NCBI GenBank assembly: GCA_033002965.1
Contig: JAURVB010007300.1
Span: 61,127 to 125,126, forward strand
Length of the DNA: 64,000 bases
DNA from: Piper betle
Lineage: Eukaryota > Streptophyta > Magnoliopsida > Piperales > Piperaceae
Direction of reading: 5' to 3'
In this document: positions 1 to 10,132 of the stretch, one piece after another
How positions within the stretch are numbered: position 1 is the first letter of the stretch
How the letters are laid out: the number at the start of each line of letters is the position of its first letter
Translations under genes and position numbers: made by a program
The notes under the pieces: model-generated
Databases searched by the model: none
Seen by the model: the letters and a program-made list of their open reading frames with translations, nothing else
What the model was told of the DNA's origin: nothing

Positions 1-1809
1 TTTCAGATAGAAGATAAATATTATTATGCATGCATGAGATGTAAGGAACCCTAATGGGATACTATACGAATGACATAATAAACAATTTATACTAAAAAAC
101 AATCACGATAAAATTTCTAAAATAAAATGGACAGACCGTCTCCTTAAAAGTGCAATAATGGGCCACCGTCAAACAATGTATATATAACACAATATTAAAA
201 ATTAGTCTATATGTACAATCATTTCCCATATTGTATGACTAACATACCTGAAATGGGTCTCGACCCAATTTTCATTTACATTTCATTCCTGAACTGGGTC
301 TTGACCCACTTGCTGATCACATGCAAAATCATAGTATCTTTACTAACTATGTATATTGTCACCACATTTTTCATAATTAATATCATATAGTTTTTATCAT
401 AACATTTTCACCATCATCAACATATAACATAATAACTATAAACACTCTCCACTTAGACCAATGTGTTTGTACAAGACCTCACTGCTCCTTCATCGACACT
501 TCATCTCTTGATCATCACCTACATACATAATAAAAACACATAAATAACGAATGTTACTAATGCAAAATATAAAGCAAATGAGAGCTAACTCTCATTTTGA
601 AGAAAACAATTTTATAACTTCTGCTAAACTCTCTGAAGGGCATCTACTGAGGAAGCCACTGGGTTGATAACCCGGTAGTATCCTAAACTGATTGATCTGT
701 CTGATGCATCTCTCAGCATTTTTCTCATTCTTATCTCCCAACTTGAGAATATCAGTAGCTCCTAAGCCCTCTCATATCCTTTATATTTCTCTTGACATTG
801 AGTACGAAGGCTGAGTACTCTCAGGCAGTTGTCTTTAATCCCCTTAAACCACATATCCAGATGTGCGTTGTACTAAACAATACCTGTAAACCTTTACGTT
901 TCTCCGAGTGTGAGGAAACTCAAAACGCAAAGTTATTAGGATCCCTCAAAAATAAAACAACCCTCTCACTAATCTAGAGCCCCCCCAGTGTGACCGTTAT
1001 GTGCACCCACTCATCATAAGTGTGAGTCACCATCTCTCGTCTTACTAAAATCTTGATAAAATTATATATAGGTATGAAAAGAGATTTATATAATACGCTC
1101 GAAGGCAGCTTGTGGTGGATCTTGTTTACGAAATCAGACTCAAGGGATCTCATCCTCGAAGGTTATTAATCCGAAAAACTAGTTGATTAAATGACCCGAG
1201 TTAAGTGTGATCTAATAAAATTCCACTTAACCCATCCTTTAAAGAATAAATCAAATCACAATAGAAGAAACAATAAGCACGGGACGAGTCCTAAACAGAC
1301 TAGGTAAAAGCTCTAAGCTAGGCCACGCACCTAGGCGGCGAACTCATACTCTGCACCTATACATCAAAACTAAATACTAACGCCTACTTTATCTATACGA
1401 TGCATGAACACAATGAATAAAGACATATGAGCACAAACATTCCAATAAAAGAATACAACAAAACAAGTGAAAATATTAAATCACAATTGTCATTATGTAA
1501 CATGATAACTCATGAACAACTACTAACAACTTCATGAATTCTCGATGCATGCTCCATTCCTGATTCATGCTCATGTATAGCTTCATTTTAATTCCTCGTT
1601 ATTGGTTCATGAATAGTCAACCATATTAACTAAGTTTATTTAGTAGCATTCATCCCTCGGATAGGTGTCACCCTAGGGTGTCTAATTCACTGGACAATCC
1701 TCAGTTGATCCCCAAATTATCCGAAATGCATGTTAACCCCAATTTATATTCAAAACATGTCACCGAATTTATCGAATAATTCCTAATGTATGTACTCATC
1801 CACATGTAC
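1..1809 (-). mobile_element. Outer, old family A LTR, left part (truncated by window start)
   Basis: This stretch parallels the young LTR at 3686-6660 in the same orientation, with many substitutions and indels. Shared landmarks in order are the ACTAC..GAATGACAT block near 60, the GAGTACTCTCAGGCAGT block near 815, the GGTGGATCTTGTTT block near 1113 and the CTAGGCGGCGA block near 1330. The LTR would begin about 100 bp left of the window. It is interrupted at 1810 by a solo LTR and resumes at 14214. No credible gene lies in it. Confidence 0.7.
1805..1809. repeat. TSD of the solo LTR (left copy)
   Basis: TGTAC lies immediately before the LTR start TGTAAAACCC; the matching TGTAC is at 14209-14213, just after the LTR end GGGTGTTACA. 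Confidence 0.85.
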
Positions 1810-1894
1810 TGTAAAACCCACGATTCGAGTTAGGGTTTTATATTTAGAACCGGTCGGGTTGACTGTTATTTTTTGAGTTGAGTCAGTTTCAGGA

Positions 1895-1972
1895 CACGTG
1901 TACCGAGCCGATGCCAGTCGCGTGTATGAGCTATGAGGGTCATGCGTACCCAAGTATATGATGATAACGTCA
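1895..1972 (+). promoter_or_regulatory. LTR upstream elements: G-box and TGACG motif
   Basis: A CACGTG G-box is at 1895-1900, and GATAACGTCA, whose complement carries TGACG (as-1-like core), is at 1963-1972. Both recur in the young LTRs (CACGTG 6570-6575, TGACG 6498-6502 and the matching right copy). They lie in the first 170 bp of the element-sense LTR, the U3 position. Binding by plant bZIP factors is known for such motifs; activity here is inferred. Confidence 0.45.
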
Positions 1973-2227
1973 TGAACACAGCAGAACAGAATGAGTTATC
2001 AGATATATGAGAGTATGCCAGTCATTTTTTTTATTCTACATATATATATAATGGATCGTAGAATTAGTTTTAGGCCGTTTATTGCGTTAGGATGCGTTAC
2101 GGGCATTTCGGGTGGGTTGATAGTTCTAGAGCATATCATTATGATTTTTTTAGGTTGTTTGATTTTACGGGATTTTTCCCGATTTTTATGAATTTTTTTA
2201 GGATTTAATATGACCTAGTTATTATAT

Positions 2228-2253
2228 TTGACTCGAGCCGGAGACGAGTCAAG
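2228..2253. repeat. Conserved LTR inverted repeat
   Basis: Stem TTGACTCG / CGAGTCAA around a short GC loop, the same hairpin seen in the young LTRs at 6216-6248 and 12663-12695, and in weaker form near 59061 and 59530. Confidence 0.6.
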
Positions 2254-3624
2254 TCTTAATTACAAGTTTGCCACCCAACCTTTCTTCTCCACGACGACCT
2301 TTTCTCCCCACGCCCAAACCCTCGTGCCGCGCCGCCCCTGTTCGCGCGCCACCGCCGCCGCTGTCGGCGCCGCCCGGCCGTCGACCGACGCCGCCCAGCT
2401 CGGCGACGACGTCGCCCTGCCGCCCCGACCAGGCCCGGCCACCATCGGGCCGCCGCGACGCCAGAATCGCCACGTCTAGCGCCGCGGCTGCGTTTGGTCG
2501 CGTCGCCGATTCTGCCGCCGGCGACCGTCGCAGCCGTCATCCAATGGTCGCCTCAGCACCACCGACCACCCAGCGACCCTCCTCGACTGGAGCGGAGGCC
2601 GTCGCCGCCGTGGCCGGCCGGATCTAGCAACCACCACGGCCGGCCTCTGTTTTGCCATTTTCCGGCGAGCCGCCGCCTCCATTGGCCACGCTGAGGTCAT
2701 AGATGAGTCGGGGTCGCCGAGCCGGTTCCGAGGGTACCCAACACGACCCCTTTCCGACCAGTAGACGCCGCCGGCGATTGTCGCCGGAAAACCACCGAAC
2801 CGCCGGAAAACCGCCAGTAGCTGCCGGAAAACCACCGAAAAATTGGAATTTCTGGAATTCGCTGGAATTCACCGGATCTTCCGCGGAGCTCACCCAGTTG
2901 GACTCGATCGAACATCGGACGCCGAGGAGCGCCGAATTCGAGCTCCGAGATGCGCGACGGAACCCTAGCCGTCGCCGATTGCCGACGACGTGAGGTATAA
3001 TTACCTCCGATTTGATTATTTAAAATTGATGATGATTGTTAGCACAACATGCTAGGATTGATTTATGATGTGATTGATAGTGAATGGAGGATAAGTGATG
3101 AAGTTATAAGTTACATGATGTGATTGATAGTTTATGGAGGTTAAGTGATTTAATGAAGTAAGTAAATTGAGCATGTTAATCGGGTACGATGTAACTTAGG
3201 AAAAATACAGTAAAATTGGTATGAATAACATTAGTTAGAATTATTTTCATATTTATGATTATTTGATTGTTGATTGACGGTCATTGTGTGTGATTCATCA
3301 TTTAGTTAGCGGGCGTTAGTATTTAGTTTTGATGTGTAGGTACGGCGTAGGAGCTTGCCGCCTAGGCGCGATGACACGCTTGGAGCTTCTACCAGGTCCG
3401 TTTAGGACTCGTCTCTGATTTACTCTTTCTATTGTATGTTTAATTTATTGCCTGCAGGACGGGTTAAGTGGCGTTTTATCTGATCCCACTTAACTCGGGC
3501 CATTTAATCGAACATTTTCCGGATTAATAACCCCTCGAGGATGAGATCCCTCGAGGTTGATTTCGAAAACAAGATCCACCAAAAGTTTGTCTTCGGGCCT
3601 ATTATGTAACTCCCTACCCAAGCC

Positions 3625-3636
3625 TATATATATATA
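3625..3636 (+). promoter_or_regulatory. TATA-box-like run of the family A LTR
   Basis: TATATATATATA about 1.8 kb into the element-sense LTR, followed by CT-poor leader sequence. The equivalent run in the young LTRs is at about 4835-4845 and 11282-11292 (minus sense). Its position suggests the U3/R border; the transcription start itself cannot be seen. Confidence 0.45.
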
Positions 3637-3680
3637 GTTTTCGTGTTTCTGTGAGACGAGAGATGGAGAAATCGACTGCA

Positions 3681-3685
3681 CGTAC
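3681..3685. repeat. TSD of the young element (left copy)
   Basis: CGTAC directly before TGTAACACCCC. The same CGTAC is at 13108-13112 directly after the right LTR end GGGTTTTACA. Removing the element and one copy restores a continuous LTR reading GCACGTACCATGC, as found in intact family members. Confidence 0.92.
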
Positions 3686-6660
3686 TGTAACACCCCAAAT
3701 CCGGTCCACGCTCATGAACCGAACCGGCATGTTACAGGCCCCGGTTAGGTCCGCTAACCCGAACCTAACTCATGCGGATCCAATCTCGGCGTCTTAAGAT
3801 GAAGATACGATCCATCATGAATGAATAAATGTACAAAATCCTAACATGGTACTACATGAATGACATGCAAATTAAATTTCACGCCATCACAATCACGAGA
3901 AAAATCGATGAAAATTCTAAAGTAAAACTGACAGAGTCTCCCCTAAAAGTGCAATTAGGGTCTACCCTGTCAAAACAATACATACCAATATATATACATA
4001 TATCAACAATTTTAATCACACATAATTTAATATACTGTATATTCATCATAGGACTTGGGCCACACTTCTGCTGCGCTCTCTGATCACATCTCACCTCTTA
4101 TCATCATGTCTTAGCATCATCTCATTTCATTTAATCATATCCTATCATGCCTCAAACATTTAATCATAGCATTCACAAAATAATAACATAATAATACAAT
4201 ATTAAACATTCAGAAATCTAACATGTGTGTGCACAAGACCTCATTGCTCCTCCGTCCAAGCTGGCTCATCCATCTCGTGCTTATCACCTACATATATATA
4301 AGAAAAACGTCAGTAACAAGCGTTACTGGTCCGGAAAATAAAATAACTATAACAAACTGGCTATGAGAGCAAACTCTCATCTGAAAGAAAACATATACTT
4401 CCTCAAGAACACTCTGAAGGGCACTACTGAGGAGCCACTGGGCTGCAGACCCGGTAGCATCCCGAACTTACTGCTGCTGGTACTGTGCTACTCTCAGCAC
4501 TTCTTTTTCAGTACTTCTCGTGAAACTTTATCCTAAGCCCTCTCCTTACCTCCATATTTCTCCTGGCCTTGAGCACGAAGGCCGAGTACTCTCAGGCAGT
4601 CGCCTTTAGTACCCTTTGAACCACAAGTCCGGACATGCGCTGTACTAAACAGTACCCGTAAACCTCCACGTTCTCCGGGTGTGAGGAACTCAAACGCGGA
4701 GTTGTCAGGATCCCTCGGGAATGGAACAGTCCGCTGGCACTAATCCAGAGCCCGCTTTGACTGTCACGGCATCCTCTGCATGGTACGTGCAGTCGGTTTC
4801 TCCATCTCTCGTCTCACTGAAAACTCGATAAAACTATATATATAGGCCTGGGAAGGGATTCATATAATAGGCCCGAAGGCAACTTGTGGTGGATCTTATT
4901 TTCGAAATCATCCTCGAGGGATCTCATCCTCGAGGGGTTATTAATCCGGAAAATATTCGGTTAAATGACCCGAGTTAAGTGGGATCCAATAAAACACCAC
5001 TTAACCCGTCCTGCAAATAATAACATAAACATACAATAGAAAAGCGTAAAACAAGACGAGTCCTAAACGGACCTGGTAGAAGCTCCAAGCGTGTCATCGC
5101 GCCTAGGCGGCGAGCTCCTATTCCGTACCTACACATCAAAACTAAATACTAACGCCCGCTAACTAAATGATGCATCAAACTCAACACAATTAAACACAGA
5201 ATCATCATCAAAATAACCATCAAATAATTATAAGAATAAATAATCCTAACTCAACTACTCATACCATATCTTATTCTGTTCTTCTAAGTTGCATCGTACT
5301 AGATTAACATGTTCATACACAATTCATCTCATTAGATCACTTCATTCACTAATAATCTCATCATGCACATCTTTACTTTATTCATGGTCAAGACATTAAT
5401 CATGATAATTAATTAACCCTAGCATGCTATGCTAACAATTATCATCAATTTTAAATAAATCAATCGGAGGTAATTATACCTCACGTCGTCGGCAATCGGC
5501 GACGGCTAGGGTTCCGTCGCGCGTCTCGGAGCTCAAATTCGGCGCTCATCGGCGTCCGAAGCTCGATCGGGCTCCACTGGGTGAGCCCCGCGGAAGATCC
5601 GGTGAATTCCGGCGAATTCCAGAAATTCCGATTTTCCGGCGGTTTTCCGGCAGCTTCCGGCGGTTTTCCGGCGACTTCCGGTGGTTTTCCGGCGACAATC
5701 GCCGGCGGCGTCTACTAGCTGGATAGGGGTCATATAGGGTACCATTGGAACCGGCTCGGCGAGCCCGACACATCCACGACATCCACATGGTCGGCCGAGG
5801 CGGTGGCTCGCCGGAAAAAGGCTAAAACAGAGCCGGCGGCGATGGGTGGCTCGATCCGGCCGGCCACGGTGGCGACGGCCTCCGTTCCAGTCGGTGAAGG
5901 CAGCTGAGGGGTCGAGGACGTCGAGCCGACCACCTGATCGTGGTGGCGACGGTCGGCGGCGGCGCGATCGGCGACGCGACCAAAACCTTGCCGCGGCGCT
6001 ACGCACGGCGATTCCGGCGTCACGGCGGCCCGATTGGGGCCGGACTTGGTCGGGGCAGCATGGCGACGGCGTCGCCGAGCTGGGCGGCGTCGGTCGACGG
6101 CCGGGCGGCGCCGACAGCGGCGGCGGTGGCGCGCGAACGGGGGCGGCGCGGCACGAGGGTTTGGGCGTGGGGGAGAAAACGTCGGGGGTGTGTGTGGTGG
6201 CAAACTCGTAAATAATACTTGACTCGTCTCCGGCTCGAGTCAAGTATCATAACTAACTCGTATTAAATCCTAAAAAATTTCATAAAAATCGGGAAAAATC
6301 CCGTAAAATCAAACAACACCAAAAAAATTATAATGACATGCTCTAGAACTATCAACCCACCCAAACTGCCCGAACGCGTCCTAACGCGGTAAACGGCCTA
6401 ATATTAATTCTACGATCCACTATATATAAAAGTAATAATAAAAAATGACTGGCATACTCTCATATATCTGATAACTCATTCTGTTCTGCTGTATTCATGA
6501 CGTTATCATCATATATTTGGGTACGCATGACCCTCATAGCTCATACACGAGACCGGCGTCGGCTCGGTACACGTGTCCTGAAACTGACTCAACTCGAAAA
6601 ATAACGGTCGACCCGACCGGTTCTGAATATAAAACCCTAACTCGAATCGTGGGTTTTACA
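3686..6660 (-). repeat. Left LTR (3' LTR in element sense) of the young element
   Basis: Starts TGTAACACCCC and ends GGGTTTTACA on the plus strand, 2975 bp. It matches the right LTR at an offset of 6447, with differences seen at 3832 (A vs G), 4898 (A vs G) and 6648 (C vs T). It contains a very GC-rich block at 5480-6200, an AT-rich block with a TATA run near 4840, and the inverted repeat at 6216-6248. The long frames in the GC-rich block (e.g. 5533-6243 minus) are not kept in the related solo LTR and are not called as genes. Confidence 0.92.
6216..6248. repeat. 12-bp perfect inverted repeat in the LTR
   Basis: ATACTTGACTCG (6216-6227) pairs with CGAGTCAAGTAT (6237-6248) around a 9-nt loop. 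The same hairpin is at 12663-12695 and, with changes, in the solo and older LTRs. In element sense it lies about 415 bp from the LTR start. Confidence 0.7.
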
Positions 6661-6675
6661 ACCTTCCCTCCTTAT
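6661..6675 (-). other. Polypurine tract of the young element
   Basis: Read on the minus strand, AAGGAGGGAAGGT directly precedes the 3' LTR (TGTAAAACCC). Just upstream is a TTCGAGGACGAAATTT-type stretch commonly found before the PPT of plant Ty3/gypsy elements. Confidence 0.75.
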
Positions 6676-9600
6676 AAAAATTTCGTCCTCGAAATTTTAA
6701 CTCAAGGAGGTTCTACTAAACTAGTACCTGGAGCTGGATACACATCTGTTGTATCCTCTACTCTTCGATAGCCATATACATCCTCACTGACTGTAGTGGT
6801 GCCGACGTGGCGAGTCATGCTAGTGATGCTGACCATCTCAAACATTCTGGATTCTATACTTCCTGTGTCTGTTCTGACATGACCATCATCCTTCTCTTCT
6901 ATTCTGATCCCTACTGCTAACTCGGCGGAAAAACCCTAAGTCACCCCTAAGGGCCTACTAGGTTGGTCAAGCAGATGCTCTAGAGTATCGCAAGGTTCTA
7001 ATCTGGGTTATGTCTGGAAAACTACGCCGAGGGTAAGACCTACCTGCTAACATCTACCCATGTCCCTCTAATCGTCATCTGTGAACAGTCACCTACATGC
7101 ACTCGCAGGAACTCTACTCTAGGTCCTACAGTCACCTCAAGGCCTGCTATGAGTCTCCTGCTAAGTACGGTGGATACCCTAATGAGCTGCACGGCTCACT
7201 GTCGCCAGTCTAGGTCCAACTCTCAGGTGTCCCTATACAAGGAACTGGACCGCTCACTTGGTTCTAGTTGACTCGGTCCTGAGTCATGTATCTCACTCTG
7301 TTCCATAAGAGAACAAGGGTAGCTGCTATGACTCTAATGTATACTATGGCTCCGGTGACTATCTATACAACTACTAACTACTTCTGAAAGGAGGCAAGAA
7401 CACCTGTACCTACACAGCGTGTCTCAAGGAGTATGATAACATACTCTGTATGGGACTGTGGAGTCTGCATCTGGTCTGTGGCCTGTGCTCTGTGCTATGT
7501 GCTCTGGTCAATGTATACTCATCTCAATCCTCTGGATAAACTGATGGCAGAACCGATACATACAAGGGTGAGTGGGAATCCTCAAGTGAAAACTCTACTA
7601 TGTCTGACATCTCTAGGTTATAGGAAGGGAGGCTGAATCTCATGGAAATCTAATCACACTGCTCAAGAACTCTCAATGGGGACATCTCATCCTCACATGT
7701 AATATCTGATGCTAGGTAAACGGGGGATCCTGGGACCTGTGGGTTATGGGCCCACACGCTTCTGCTGCACAACTCTTATCTATGGTAAGGTTAAGGTCTC
7801 ATGCAAATGGCAGGGGGATAAAATCCCTATGTAACATACTGGGTGGCCCAAAATATTGGTAGGTCTGTGGACTTGTCTCTAAGATCACCACAATTCACTA
7901 TGCCACAGGTGATCAAGCTGTGGAATAGTCAATCAATGACGAATCTCAAAAACGGCTCCTAATTGGCTCTAGTTTAATCAGCTAACAGTAGGCACGTGTT
8001 TCTCGATACCGTACTAGTCACGCACTTCTAAACGGGCGGGCTCAAACGACCCAAAGAACCACTGTCTCCCCTCAAGTCTACGGGGACTTATAGTGAGGTT
8101 TGACGCGTGTCTCGTCCGCTCTTCAGTGGTGTGTGACCTGCCGTCCCGTACCGATTTGTAGTACTAATCTCAACTCACATGACTACTACCGCTGTGGTAG
8201 ACTCTCAAGCAAGGCTATAAATAAAGATGAGCATACACTGATATACTTCATCTGGTCCACGCTCATGTTGGGGTGAAATCCTCCTCGGAAGATCGATCTG
8301 CAAACAACTACCTATACTGTAAACCCTAATCAGTACCATAGAGGTACCTCTATACTCGGGCAAGGCTCAATCCTATGGTTCAAGGTGAGAACCTAATCGT
8401 GCTGGCGAAACACAAGGAAATCAATCTCTCTCTGAAAGACCCTTCCTCACTAACCCTCTATCCATGCCCCATACTAAGTCAACCTCCTATCGCTGGCTGG
8501 CCAATCGCTAAATGGGTTAAACTACGCGTATGATCATCTACTAACCATCTGATCTACGTATGCTGGTTGTGACCCATGGATCATGCAGTCTACACAATCT
8601 GATCGTTGTGACCGTCTCATCTGGAGGTCACTCTGTCATGTTCCCTGACTCTGTCCATACGCATCTCTATGAGACTGTAACTAACCGTGTCTGATGGGGA
8701 CATCTTGCAATATTCATCTGACCCAATGGTGTTAGGTCAAGACAATAATTGCAAGAGAACTGTGAAGTAGGATCCTATGCCATCTCGTCCAAATATCCTC
8801 TGTTCTCCTAACTCTTCTCTATTATGCTGATGCCTTTGTAACTATATTTCTTTCCTCAAATTTTGACCCTAATAATACCTAACTAATCTACTCGGTCGGC
8901 GGGTGAGCAAACACGGACGGTGGTAGTGCATATTCGGTCGGCGGTTGTGCACCTCGGTCGGCGGTTGTGCAACTCGGTCGGCGGTTGTGCACCTCGGTCG
9001 GCGGTTGTGCAACTCGGTCGGCGGTTGTGCACCTCGGTCGGCGGTTGTGCACTCGGTCGGCGGTTGTGCACTCGGTCGGCGGTGCGGCGGTTGTGCACTA
9101 CCTAGATGCCAAAAAATCTAACCCTACTCACATGCATCGTAAATCTACTACTATCTTTGCCATATCTTGGCTGCTATTAACTCGGTTCAGGTTGTCCAAT
9201 CATGCGTGTCTGATCCAGAGGGGTTTGGATCATGATGCTGACACATATGATGGTCAACCTATGCTAAACCCCACTCTGATCTCCTGAAATTTAGAGTGGC
9301 TGCTTCTATCAGTGTTAACTAGTCCTCACACAGCAATCATTGGTCTGACACCTTATCTCTGGTAGAATCTGGTCAAATAACTAATCTCACAGGCAATGGT
9401 AGTCCTGATCTTTTCCTCGTCATATCAAGACCTATGTCGGGCAAAAGGAAGTCAAAACTTCTGCCCATAGGTCATAAACTAGTGGAAGAGGAGGATGCGG
9501 TGAAGTGCTAATCAAACTGTCGATCCACCGCACTACTCATCCTCATTCATCACTATCTCCTAGAAGTGGCTCATCTCATGTGCCAACTAACTTGCTAAAT

Positions 9601-10114
9601 CTCTATACTTCAAGCTCCTTATTATTACTCCTTTTCTTTTTAACTCATTCCTATCATGTACACCATGTCCCATGGAAACAGGACTAATGTGGTGACAGGC
9701 AAGACACTAACATCTGGTCAATCATCTAATTCACTTATGCGATGGACAGAATTAGTGGGTCTCTAAGCCCATCATGACAAGCCTGTCAAATTCCTGCTGA
9801 CATCTACTGACATCTGAATATGGTATAAGATGAGAACCTTATACCCTTTCTACCTCTACCAGCATTACAACATGCTCTGCTCACATCTAACTTACCAACA
9901 ATCTGATATCATCCCATAAAATGACCTGTCAACTCAACTAAGGTCAGTTCCACATAATTCTGATCAAGTCTCGAATACACTGCTATCTAAACAACTTATG
10001 AAGAAAATCTGCAAGTAAAGAAAATATACGAAAACATACCTGCCAGCTGGACTCGGAGCAGTCTTTGCACACACATCACCTATAAAAGTATCATACATCT
10101 TAATCGGCCGAGAG
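6676..10114 (-). other. Internal region of the young element, no coding domain seen
   Basis: About 3.4 kb of mixed composition with stop codons in all frames. I looked for RT (YxDD), integrase zinc-finger and gag CCHC patterns in the translations and found none. The only internal structure of note is the minisatellite at 8931-9098. Confidence 0.6.
8931..9098. repeat. Minisatellite, 20-bp unit, in the element interior
   Basis: About eight copies of CTCGGTCGGCGGTTGTGCA plus one alternating base (C or A), so units alternate in a 40-bp higher-order pattern before shortening to 18-19 bp at the right end. Because 20 is not a multiple of 3, an open frame across it cycles with a 20-residue period, which explains the apparent ORFs at 8883-9098 and 8967-9287. 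Confidence 0.9.
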
Positions 10115-10128
10115 TGGCTCTGATACCA
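10115..10128 (-). other. Primer binding site (initiator tRNA-Met)
   Basis: The minus strand reads TGGTATCAGAGCCA, complementary to the 3' end of plant initiator tRNA-Met, four bases from the right LTR. It fixes the right LTR as the 5' LTR and the element as minus-strand. Confidence 0.9.
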
Positions 10129-10132
10129 ATCT

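Larger units (their letters stand above)
1810..3685 (+). mobile_element. Family A solo LTR, first part
   Basis: A single LTR in element-sense orientation, starting TGTAAAACCC. It is the reverse complement of the young LTRs (compare 1810-2250 with 6660-6216). It is cut at 3685 by the young element and continues at 13113-14208, giving about 2.97 kb in total, the same as the 2975-bp young LTR. No internal region or partner LTR is attached and both ends carry the TSD TGTAC, so it is a solo LTR left by LTR-LTR recombination. It holds a GC-rich core (2290-2990) and a TATA-like run at 3625. Confidence 0.85.

Noticed and set aside
5533..6243. 236-residue minus-strand frame in both young LTRs beginning MTRAGDESS
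   Set aside because: The solo LTR at 2228 begins with the same residues but diverges through frame changes, so the reading frame is not conserved; composition (R, P, S, A) is that of GC-rich DNA. Both copies are identical only because the LTRs are young.
8883..9287. Overlapping frames encoding a 20-residue repeat peptide
   Set aside because: They result from a 20-bp tandem repeat without stops in several frames, not from a gene.
6676..10114. Possible degenerate gag-pol in the young element
   Set aside because: No RT, integrase or gag motif was found in any frame, and LTR youth argues against decay having erased them.
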